Assembly (NCBI GenBank): GCA_029204045.2
Contig: CM055076.1
Location: 10,516,069 to 10,580,068 of the forward strand
DNA length: 64,000 nt
From: Tillandsia leiboldiana
Lineage: Eukaryota; Streptophyta; Magnoliopsida; Poales; Bromeliaceae
Direction of reading: 5' to 3'
Shown: in pieces, positions 42,751 to 53,335 of the stretch
Position numbering within the stretch: position 1 is the stretch's first letter
How the letters are laid out: every line of letters begins with the position of its first letter
The notes under the pieces: model-generated
The model's input: only the letters and a program-made list of their open reading frames with translations
Database searches by the model: none
What the model was told of the DNA's origin: nothing
Position numbers and translations under genes: made by a program

Positions 42751-44104
42751 TTAAGTAAAATGAAGCATACCAATTGTCTTTCTTAAATGAATAAAACGTT
42801 TTTGATCCAAAGGTTTGGTTAAAATATCTTCTAGTTGATCATTAGTAGAAATATAGGAAAGTTGAAGTGTATTTGATTCAACTAGATCTCTTAAAAAGTG
42901 ATATATTAATTCAATGTGCTTTGTTCTCGAATGCAAAATAGAATTTTTAGAGATATTTATGGCACTAGTATTGCCACACAAAATTGTTACCGAAGTTATG
43001 GAAATCCGGAAGTCACTCAACATACTTTTCATCCATAATAATTGAGTAGAGCAACTACCAACTGAAATATATTCCACCTCGGCAGTGGATAAAGCAATGC
43101 AATTTTGCTTTTTACTGTGCCATGCTACAAGACAATGACCAAGATAATAGCATGCTCCACTTGTACTTTTTCGATCATCGACAGATTCTACCCCATCAGC
43201 ATCTAAATATCCTATTAAATCAAGAGATGTGCCCATAGGATACCAAATACCAAAATTCATTGTTTCTTTAACATAACAAATAATCCTTTTAACCGCTTTT
43301 AAATGTATTTCTTTTGGTGCTGATTGATAACGAGCACAGATTCCGACACAAAGAAATATCAGGACGACGTACAATCAGGTAGAGGAGACTTCCAACCATA
43401 CTTCTATACAATTTCTCATCTACATTTTGTCCATAGGATTCAATCCCTAATCCCTTGTTGCTTGTTCCCATTGGAGTAGGAAAGTCCTTTGAATTCTCTA
43501 ATCCAAACTTCTTGACCAATTCCTTTGCATACTTGGATTGGCAGTAATGAATTTCATCTTCACTTTGTTTTACTTGCAATCCAAGAAAATATGTAAGTTT
43601 GCCCATCGTGGACATCACGAACTCCTTGGTCATAGTTTTCGCAAATTTGGATGTATCTTTATTCCTAGTAGCGCCAAACACTATATCGTCAACATATATC
43701 TGTGCAACTATAAAATTATTTTGAAATTACTTCACAAAAAGTGTCCTATCGGCTCCCCCTCAAACATAGCCTTTTTCCAACAAATATTTCGTTAATCTCT
43801 CATACCAAGCTCGCAGTGCTTGTTTAAGTCCATAAAGAGTTTTCTTTAAACAGTAGACATAATTAGGAGATTTAGGATCAAGAAAATCTTTCGGTTGTGC
43901 AACATAAACCTCCTCATTTAAATATTCGTTTAAAAATGCACTCTTCACGTCCATTTGAAAAAGTTTAATTTTAAAATGACAAGCAATCACAAATAAGATA
44001 CGAATGGACTCGAGACGGGCAACCGGGGCAAAAGTTTCATTGAAGTCAATCCCCTCGATTTGTGAATAACCTTGAGCAACCAATCTTGATTTGTTTCGCA
44101 CAAT
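42751..44104 (-). pseudogene. S2 pol: RT and RNase H remnant
   Basis: RT from RNKSRLVAQGYSQ, NETFAPVARLESIR, QMDVKSAFLN and KKTLYGLKQALRAWYERL. A TGA at 43760 stands where S1 has Gly/Arg-Gly-Gly context, then YVDDIV (about 43690) intact. A frameshift near 43340-43370 leads into RNase H (SVDDRKSTSGACYYLGH, STAEVEYI, DILTKPLDQKRF) ending at 42751. The N-terminal RT residues are lost at the junction with G3. Confidence 0.85.
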
Positions 44105-45771
44105 GATATCCCTTATCATCCCGGCAAGGCTAACGTAGTAGTGGATGCTTTGAATCGGAGAGCAGTGCAGAACTTGACTATGATGATCACAAACCAGGTG
44201 CCACTACTTGAGGAGATGAGACGGCTTGAGCTTGAGGTTGTGTCCCCAGGGATCTCTACTAGACTATTGTCTATGGTTGTGCAGCTCACTTTGTTGGATA
44301 GGATCAGAGAGAGATAGAGTGAGGACCCCACTTGATGAGGATTAGAGAGCAGATTCAGAGTGATCAGATAGGGAACTTTTCAGTTGATGCATCGGGAGTA
44401 CTGAGGTACAGGGACCGAGCATGTGTACTAGTAGATTCTGAGATCAGAGAGCAGATTTTGAGAGATGCCCATTATATACCTTACACCATTCATCCTGGTG
44501 GGACTAAAATGTATAAGGACCCCAAGGCACACTTCTAGTGGAATGAAATGAAGAGGAATATTGGGAGATTTGTGGCTCAGTGTTTAACTTATCAGCAAGT
44601 GAAAGCAGAGCATCGAGTACCCGCTGGCAAGTTACAGAGTCTCCCAATCCCTGAGTGGAAATGGGATCACATCACGATGGACTTTGTCGTTGGACTGTCG
44701 AGAGCACAGGGTTGAGTAGATGCAGTTTGGGTAGTCGTGGATAGACTCACCAAGTCTTCCCACTTCCTACCAGTGCATATGACTTGGCCACTAGAGCGAC
44801 TTGCCCAGTTGTACCTGGATGAGGTGGTGAGATTGCATGGAGTGCCCGCCTTGATGGTATCAGATCGAGACCCGAGGTTTGTCTCACATTTTTGGAAGAG
44901 TTTACAGACGACCTTGGGGACTCAACTTAGATTTAGCACAACTTTTCACCCACAGACCGATGGATAGTCAGAGCAGAAGATTCAGATCCTTGAGGACATG
45001 TTGAGAGCTTGTGTCTTGGACTTTGGTAGAGGTTGGAGTCGACACTTATCATTGATTGAGTTCGCGTACAACAACAACTTTCAAGCGAGCATTCAAATGG
45101 CTCCATTTGAGGCATTGTATGGATGCAAGTGTCGATCACCTCTTTATTAGAGTGATGTGGGTGAGAGACGAACTTTGGGACCCGATATCCTCCTGGAGAC
45201 AGAAGAAAATGTCAGATTGATTCGACGACATCTTTAGACTGCCCAGAGTCAACAGAAGAGTTATACTAATACCCGGCGACGAGACTTGGAGTTTCAGGTT
45301 GGAGACCATGTGTTCTTGAAAGTCTCGCCGTCTAAAGGAATCCGGAGATTTGGCGTTCGCGGGAAGCTCAGCCCCCGGTTTATTGGACCCTTTGAGGTAC
45401 TAGAGCAAGTTGGGCCAGTTTCTTACAGAGTTACTCTTCTCCCGCAGCTTGCTGGAGTCCACGATGTTTTTCACGTCTCAGCTCTGAAGAGATATGTTTT
45501 TGACCCTTCGCAGGTGATCGACTTCACACCACTTGAGATCGGAGAGGACCTGGGATACGAGGAGCGCCCGTTGCGAATTCTGGCTCGTGAGGGGAGGGAA
45601 TTGCGCAACCGAACTATACCGTATATGAAAGTATTGTGGAGCAATCACGAGGAGCGAGAGGCTACATGGGAGCATGAGATAGTGATGATGGATGCCTACC
45701 CCTTCTTGTTCGAGACTCCTGTTTGATGTATGTTTAGTTTCGGGGACAAAACTTTCTTTTAATGGGGAATA
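44105..45771 (+). pseudogene. G3 pol fragment: RNase H end to chromodomain tail
   Basis: Starts inside the RNase H C-terminus (YHPGKANVV), then the linker, integrase zinc finger (HPGGTKMYKD...), core (MDFVVGLSRAQ, VSDRDPRFVS, HPQTDG), GPF region and tail ending LFETPV with a stop at 45724-45726. Many point stops (for example CAG to TAG, CGA to TGA). Close relative of G1. PPT AATGGGGAATA at 45761-45771. Confidence 0.83.
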
Positions 45772-46048
45772 TGTGGTGACTCGAATCCCTATGATGCTTG
45801 ACTACGTGGATAGCGGCGTGTTGACACTTATTTTTGGTGTGTCGAGTGTGTTTGCGCGCCAAACGGACGCGAGAAACGAACTCAGCGCGAAGAAAAGATC
45901 AAAACACATAATTTATGTGTTTTTGGCAGATTCGGGCGCCCAGAAGTTGATCCAGGCGCCCGGAAACTCAGTGCAGTGCACCGCGACCACGGGGACAGCA
46001 GAGGGACACGAGTCTGGCGGTTGTTGGCCAACAGCGGGACACGCATCG
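45772..46048 (+). mobile_element. G3 3' LTR, first 277 bp
   Basis: TGTGGTGACTCG start, head motifs (ggacgcgagaaacgaactcagcgcg) and then cut by the G4 LTR at 46049. The remainder is not found in the window. Confidence 0.75.
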
Positions 46049-48758
46049 TGTCATGCCTCGGGGGTCAAAACTACGACCCGGGCTCGCCAACAGATCCGCC
46101 GCCCATACGGGAAGTCCCGCATAGGCAAAGCGTCTAACCTGCAAAAGATAATACTACAGCTAAACAGATATCAGAGCGAGAAAAATAAACTACTAAAAAA
46201 AAAAGATACAACCCCCAAATAGTACATGTCAGGTTCTCACAATACATAAGTCGCTCAAAATAAAACTCTTAAAAGTACATATACAATAATCCACTAACAG
46301 TACTGAAAATCTCCAAAAAGGTACAGCTACTCTCCAAGAAGGGACGGGGATCTAGCTCACGACTCCCTTGTCTCGGTCAGTAGAAGCAGCAACAGCAGGG
46401 GTAGGAACTAGAGTAGATGCCTCTGAAAAAAGTCACCATAGAGGGTGTGAGAACTATATTAAACAATAGTTATCAGTGGGTACCGTCTTCGAGACTACGG
46501 TCTGTCCACTAAGTCTACTAGAGGTATAAGATAACAATGCAGTATAAGTGGTGATAAAAGGATGAAAATAACTCTACAGCTATCATGTCTCTATCTATCA
46601 TGCTCAAGGAATGACACAGATGATAAAATGCATGTACTCGGTATGCTCAATCGACCCAATCACACCGACTGCCACATCAGGTCCAGTCAAGCCTGCGCCC
46701 CCTAGTGTATCAATATAGGGTGTCCAATCGGACTATCTCAGTACTACGCAATCAGCCTCATTAGGCCCATCATCGCATCCGAAGCGACAACTCGAGGGGA
46801 GCGACCCCACCGAGAAACAAGCGTGTCACATCTAGCTCAACAAGCGGCACATGCAGACTATAATCCAAATCTACGATCAAACAGATCGGAAAATAATAAC
46901 TCAACCATTAACGATAACAGTCGAAAACACTCGACGGCTCGGGACCACCGTCTACCCGAACGGCTCCAAACTCTAGTACTGATCTAATCTGAGGTGCCAG
47001 ACTTCACTCGGCTCCCAGACACGATCGCAACATGCATCCCACACTATCCCGACCACTCGGCCCACTACCCGGGCGAGGAAAATTTCTAAGTCCAGAAAAA
47101 CATAAATAAATGGTGTAGGAAGTTCGAACATGGCAAAAATACCCAGGTTGAAGGTTTTCTAAAGTCAGGCCAAATATCATGCATCATATGACAGGGTGCT
47201 AGTCAAAGTTCAACAATTCCAATAACATCATGAATACATCAATAATAGCACCTATTCTAGCATGCTGAGATCTACTATACTAGAATTGGAAGGAAGTCCG
47301 CAGACTTGGAGGAAAATCTAACCCACCTCGAACACGCTGATCCGGAGTCCGAACAAATTGAAACTGGACGTGCACGTTCCCTAGGCTCTCACGGTTCCAA
47401 CGAACCAAGAAACTCCAAATAACTCCTTCCGGATGAATGGTGATGCTCAAAACACCAAGTGCTGCCCAAATAGTCCAATGCAAAAATCAGCGTGCGCAAC
47501 GACGGAGTGTAGAAGCCAAACCATACACAATTTTCACCCGGAACCAAAAAAAAAAGATGCTCACCTCGATCATAAGAAGGAGTCTCAACTTTTACTTTCT
47601 CAGCACAAGTCCAAAATCCTAATAAAAATTGAAAAACAAAGTCAAAAGTTGCGATGAGTTCAAACACAAATTCCTGCACCAAAACTTTGTCATACAGCTC
47701 CAAATATAGGAAAATTTCACCTATGAAATGCCTTCCAAAAAATCCAAGAAAGGTACAGTTGCATTCCTCTCGAAGTCTAGATGGAGATGAAGTCCTTAAA
47801 CATCCAATTCCGCCAACAAACGGCCAAGAAAAAGCATAAAAACTCCCCGCTGTCTAGAAAAACTTCAGCACAAAAATGGGTCTAAAGATGCTGCGAGAAA
47901 TCCCATAAAACCCCAAAATGGAGAGGAGTAATGAATACCAAAGTCAAAGGTATACCTGTCATGAAGACCCAGAACCAAAAATCAGAAAATCTCCAAGGAG
48001 TTAGCTCTGGGCAGTCCGCGGACGAAACGTCGATGAAGAAAATTGTAATCGAAGGAACGTCGAAGTTTGCGGAGTGGAGGAGGAAGCTGATGAAATTATC
48101 TCCAAAAATCCTCCAAAAATACTAGAAGTGAAGAAGACTTGATGAAGTTCACCTCTGTTAGGGGGCTCCAAGAAACTTCGAAAAAAAAACCCAAAGGATG
48201 AGGTGGAATAGCCTATTTATAGAGAAAAAAACCCAAAAAAATCCCTTTTCGGATCCAGAGGTGTTCCGGGCGCCCGAATCTGCACAGTGTGGCACCCAGA
48301 ACACGTGGCGTCTATCCAACCCACCTCCGCGTAACGCCCGAATGCACGGGATGGCGTCATGCGTCCCACGCCCGCGCTCCGTGCCCCCCGTGTCCGCGCG
48401 ATGGTTGGCGCCGTCCAATCGGGACGCGCCACGTGGCCAGGCGCCGTCCACGGCGGGGTGCACGCGGTGCTGATTACGCCGTGTTATGCGCCGCCGCCCG
48501 ACCAACCACAGAGCGCCACGTGGCCCCGCCTGCTTCTTCGCTGGTCCCGGTGCACGCGCAAGTGGGCCGTGGACCGGCCCACTTCTAGATTGAGACCAAT
48601 AGCCCATTTTGCCCGAAAATAGCCATTTTTTACTATTTTTGCGCGCTGAGTCTGTTTATGGTGTCCGTTTGACGCACAACGAGCTCGATACACCAAAAAT
48701 AGGTGTTTTTTCACCGCCGACCACATAGTCAAAACACATGGGACTTTAGGATATCACA
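46049..48758 (-). repeat. G4 3' LTR
   Basis: Minus strand TGTGATATCC (48758) to CATGACA (46049). In transcription order: head block (about 48640), ERSE modules (48415-48522), TATA (48214-48221), donor-like CAG|GTATAC (GT at 47954-47955), leader block (about 46780-46814), acceptor-like TTTTTCAG with a micro-ORF relic (46422 downward) and the end block. No second LTR of G4 is in the window. Confidence 0.82.
48415..48522 (-). promoter_or_regulatory. ERSE modules in G4 U3
   Basis: 48415-48435 is exact CCAAT-N9-CCACG; 48502-48522 is the same with CCAAC. Upstream of the TATA box at 48214-48221, in the same orientation relative to transcription as in L1, G1 and G6. Confidence 0.6.
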
Positions 48759-48804
48759 TCCTCTCCAACTGAAAGAAAGTTTTGTCCTCGAAACTAAACA
48801 TACC

Positions 48805-50028
48805 TCAGCCAGCAGTCTCGAACAGGTGGGGATAGGCATCCATCATCACCGTCTCCAGCTCCCAAGTAGCCTCCCGCTCTTCGTGATTACTCCACAACAC
48901 TTTCACGTACGGTATAGTCGAGTTGTGCAATTCTCTCACCTCACGAGCCATAATCCGTAACGGGCGCTCCTCGTACCCAAGGTCCTCACTGATCTCAAGT
49001 GGAGTGAAGTCAATCACGTGCAAGGGATCAAAGACATATCTCCTCAGAGCCGAGACGTGGAAAATATCATGAACTCCTGCCAATCGCGGAGGAAGAGCAA
49101 CCCTGTAAGCCACTAGCCAACCCTCTCAAGTGCCTCAAAGGGTCCAATAAATCGGGGACTGAGCTTCCCACGAACTCCAAATCTCCGGACCCCCTTCGAA
49201 GGCGAGAGTTTCAAGAAAACATGATCCCCAACCTGAAACTCTAAGTCTCGCCGTCGAGTATCAACGTAGCTCCTCTGTCGACTCCGGGCGGTCTCGAGAT
49301 GCCGCCGTACAAATCAGACCTTTTCCTCTACCTCCCGTAGTATATCAGATCCCAAAGTCTTCCTCTCACCCATGTCACTCCAATATAGGGGCGACCGACA
49401 CCTGCGTCCATATAACGCCTCAAATAAAGCCATCTAAATGCTCGCTTGATAGCTGTTGTTGTACGCAAACTCAACCAATCCTAGGTGTCGATGCCACCCT
49501 CCTCCAAAATCCGAGACGCACGCTCTCAACATATCCTCAAGGGTCTGTATCGTACGCTCAGACTGTCCATCGGTCCGTGCGTGGAATGCTGTGCTAAACC
49601 GGAGTTGTGTCCCCAAAGTCATCCGTAAACTCTTCCAGAAATGCGAGACGAATCTCGGGTCTCTATTTGATACGATCGAGACGTGCACTCCATGTAACCG
49701 CACCACCTCGTCAAGGTATACCTGTGCGAGTCGCTCCAATGGCCAGGTCGTCTGTACCGGTAGAAAGTGCGCAGACATGGTGAGTCTATCCACAATTACC
49801 CATACCCCGTCTGCTCCACTCTGTGCTCTCAGCAGTCCTACAACAAAATCCATGGTGATATGATCCCATTTCCATTCAGGGATTGAGAGACTCTGTAACT
49901 TGCCAGCTAGTACACGCGATATTCAGTCTTTACTTGCTAACAAGTTAAACAGTGAGCCACGAATCTCCCAATGTCTCTCTTCATACCACTCCACTAAAAA
50001 TGTGCCTTGAGGTCCTTATACATCTTAT
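48805..50028 (-). pseudogene. G4 integrase and chromodomain tail fragment
   Basis: Minus strand. From 50028: KMYKDLKAH-type zinc-finger start, stops, MDFVVGLLRAQSGADGVWVIVDRL, SNRDPRFVSHFWKS, QSERTIQTLEDM, GPF region and tail YVKVLWSNHEEREATWE ending LFETAG near 48805. Cut at 50028 by the G5 LTR just upstream of the zinc finger. Several stops and small frameshifts (about 49115-49430). Confidence 0.8.
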
Positions 50029-50761
50029 GTCACGCCCCGGGTGTAAACCAGAACCCGAGGCCGTCCACAGATCCGCCGTACACACGGAATTTTCCGCGTA
50101 CACGAAGCGCCGATAACCTGCTCAGATATATAAGAGATATAATAAAAAAGCATAAAAACAGAACTGAACTAAAAACTACTACATCTCATACTGAAACTGG
50201 AAGTAAAATACGGTACATCTGTAAAAATGATACATCTGTCTCTCCCAGCTCACCAAAAATATACAACCAGCTGGTTAAAGCCAGACCTCAAAAGTAAAAG
50301 TACAACAGTCTGAGTAAAAATGGGTACAACCAAAGTCCAGCTAAACTCTCTCATCCTGCTAGGAGATCTATCTACTCATCTGTCCTCTCTCCTCGATCTG
50401 CCGTTGTACGCCCAGTAGCACCCGCAGAAGATTCTGCAAAACAAAGGGGAAGAAAAAAGAGAAAAAGGAGAATGGGGGTGAGAACTACTAGTAAACCAGT
50501 AGCCTCCCCTAGTGGGTTAAGCCTCAAACTCCGACACACCCACTAGGTCTACCAGAGGCAAAAGGAGAAGAAAGGCGGTAAGCTATAAAAACTGCTGAAG
50601 AAAATGAAGCTACCACTACTATGCCTCTAAATGTAGAGCCAGAAAGAGTAACTATATGAATGCATCAGTGAATGTACTTGCCTGAATAAACCCAATATAA
50701 CCACTAGTAAAAACTGGCATTGCCCGCTCTACTATCGAACTCAAGAACTCATCTGCGGGAT

Positions 50762-50930
50762 ACAGACCGGCTCCTGACCGGCACGGTCGCATCCCAAAAT
50801 AAGTAACAGACCGGCTCCTGTCCGGCACGGTCTCACCCCAAAATAAGTAACAGACCGGATCCTGTCCGGCACAGTCGCACCGCAAAATAAGTAACAGACC
50901 GGCTCCTGTCCGGCACGGCCGCACACTCCG
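50762..50930. repeat. 44-bp tandem repeat in G5 3' LTR
   Basis: Starts at 50762, 50806, 50850 and 50894. Unit begins acagaccggctcctg(a/t)ccgg and ends caaaataagta; the last unit is partial. Confidence 0.92.
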
Positions 50931-51086
50931 AAGTGGTACTCGAGGGGAGCGACCCACACGAGTAAAGTATCTCTGTAACAAGTATCACGATATAGCAGGA
51001 CTGGATCACGACTATGATCAAAGTGGGAAAACCCCTCCACTAAAGAAATCCCGATCCCCAATCTAATGCATAAGTAAACATCCAAT

Positions 51087-51275
51087 CAACCGCCCAATAT
51101 CCGCGGTTGCCGCAATACCCCACAATCCACAATCAAGTCCAATAACCGACACCCGGTCAACCGCCCAATATCCGCGGTTGCCGCAATACCCCTTAATCTA
51201 TAATCGTGTCCCACAATCGACATCAGGTCAACCGCCCAAAATCTGCGGTCGCCGCAATACCCCACAATCCAGGCC
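51087..51275. repeat. 71-bp tandem repeat in G5 3' LTR
   Basis: Starts at 51087, 51158 and 51229. Unit begins caaccgcccaatatccgcgg; the third is shorter and more diverged. Confidence 0.9.
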
Positions 51276-52812
51276 CCGGCTACACTATCCCAAACCCCTG
51301 CTCGAACCCGAGCAACATGAATCACCTGACTAACGAATAAGGAGAAGAGAAGCAAACATGGTTTCTCCTAAGTCAAGTTCCAACATAATAGTGTAGCAAT
51401 AAAAGATGGCCTATCTAGATGTCCTTACAAGCATGCAAGTGTTCTCGAGAAAGATAAAATAAGTCATCGATCAATATCACTATCCACCTATGCATGTTAT
51501 AAAATCCTCAAGTGGTACCCACCAACAAGATAAATCATATAGTCCCAATTTAATATTCAATTCCACATGCAAGGTTAAGTGCTAACATAGGTAACCATAT
51601 ATCCACACAAGCATGCAATAATCCAACCATGAGTACTAATCCATGATCCTAATACAGGGAGAATCTCTCTAATATTCCAAGTGAGCATGTGAAAATAGAG
51701 GGATATAGCAACCACCCACCTCGATCGCGAAGCACGGATCCAAACTCGCCCTCTCACAAAGAAAACCCTGGCTCACTGCAAACACTGCAAAAACGACCAT
51801 AACGGTGCACAAATTAATCCTACAATTAACACAATGCCGCAGTCCGCGCAACAGTCCAGAAGATGGTCATCTTTCACCTGCGAGATGACCTCCGAAAATT
51901 CCAAAAAAATATCCGCTGCGATCGTCGCGTCGAGTAGATGCAAATCGAGTACTCGCACGTCCTGTTCCCACACCTGTAGGCCAAGATACAATTAAAACAC
52001 CGCTGCAAGTCAAAACTTTCCACGATCGATAATCTGTAGCATTCGGTCCAGAAAAAGTGGAATTATCACCTTTTAAGAAACCTCAAAAAAATCCGATAAA
52101 AATACGGTCGCGTTCTTCTCGTAGCGTAGATGCCGATCGAGTCCTCACACTCCCCGATCCGATGCTCGTAGGCCGAGAAATCCCAACAATACACCACCGC
52201 TGTCCCAAACATCGCAACAGTACAAGGGGTCAAAAAGGTACCTCAGGAACACCACCAAAAACTCGAAACGGAGCGAAGTGATCAACATGGATATCGAATG
52301 CGTACCTCTCGTGAACGCGCTTCCATAAAAATTGGCTCATAACTCCATCGGGGTGATCTAGGGGACCTCATGGACTGAAATACGATGGTAGAAGCCACAT
52401 TCGAAGGAGCGTCGAAATGTGCTACGTCGCAGAAAACGCCGATGCTGCGGCCTCCAAAAATCCCGAGAATCCATCGAAGGGCGAAGAAGAGAGAGCGGAA
52501 GAACTTCTCTGTAGAAAGCCCTTAGTGAAAAAGCCCAGAAAAGAAGGAAAAGAGCTGCTAAGGGGCCTATTTATAGGTCCAGCCCACCAAGAAAGGAAAA
52601 CCGGATTCGGGCGCAGGATTCAGGCGCCCGAATCCGGTCCGGCCCGTCACTGTGCGCGCCCGAAATGCCCACAGCGCGCCACGTGGCCTCTCCGCGCCCC
52701 GCGCGCCCCGTGCACGCGCGCCCGCCACTCGCGGCGCGCCACATGGCAGCGCGGTCCACGGCGGGGACCACGCTCCGCGGTCCACGCCGGGCCAGCCGGG
52801 TCGTTGCGCCCG

Positions 52813-52921
52813 CCAATGGGCGAGCGACACGTGGCCTGGCACGGTCCACCGTGCGCCGCGCCCGGCGCGAATCACGCGCTGTCCCGCGTGCGTTGACCGA
52901 CCAATCCCCGCGCGCAACATG
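52813..52921 (-). promoter_or_regulatory. ERSE-like modules in G5 3' LTR
   Basis: 52813-52833 CCAAT-N10-CACGTG (ACACG rather than CCACG); 52901-52921 CCAAT-N10-AACATG, the decayed copy of the exact site in the 5' LTR (57880-57900). Confidence 0.5.
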
Positions 52922-53335
52922 TCCACGCCGAAAACCCGCTGGTCCCGGTGTACGCCAAGTCCCGTGGACCGGCCTGCCCGCGCCTGCGCGCGCCGCCGCG
53001 CTCCGTGGCCTGCCCGTCGCCGCCGGCGGTGCCCCGGCCGCTGGAACAGTAATCTTGTCTCGAAATCCGTGTTTGGGCATCGGGGCTCCGAAAAATACAA
53101 GTAAATAGTCCATTTCCATCGTTTTCGCGCGCTGAATCCAAATCCGATGTCCGTTTTGCCCAATTCCACTTCTAAAATTTATCGAAGGCATCCAGATAAG
53201 TAATCTTAATCCAAATTTCGCGCTGGGTCCAATCCTGAGGTCCGATTTGCGCACAAGCACCTCCATCACACCGAATAAGCCTCCAGAAGTCGCTGATCCA
53301 ACAGTAATCCTCTCGCGAGGATTCGGGTCCTCACA

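Larger units (their letters stand above)
37958..44104 (-). mobile_element. S2: truncated Sirevirus element
   Basis: 3' LTR 37958-39166, PPT, extra ORF (broken), spacer, RNase H and RT up to about 44104, where it abuts Gypsy DNA. Gag, protease, integrase and the 5' LTR are missing. Clearly related to but diverged from S1. Confidence 0.87.
50029..53335 (-). repeat. G5 3' LTR
   Basis: 3307 bp. In transcription order: head block (about 53125-53335), ERSE-like module 52813-52833 and a decayed one 52901-52921, TATA (52568-52575), donor GAGAG|GTACGC (GT at 52304-52305), 71-bp and 44-bp tandem arrays, leader block (about 50926-50962), acceptor TTTTGCAG and micro-ORF (from 50433 downward), end block at 50029. 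Confidence 0.88.

Noticed and set aside
50762..50930. CRISPR-like direct repeats
   Set aside because: Units are contiguous with no spacers, in a plant retrotransposon LTR.
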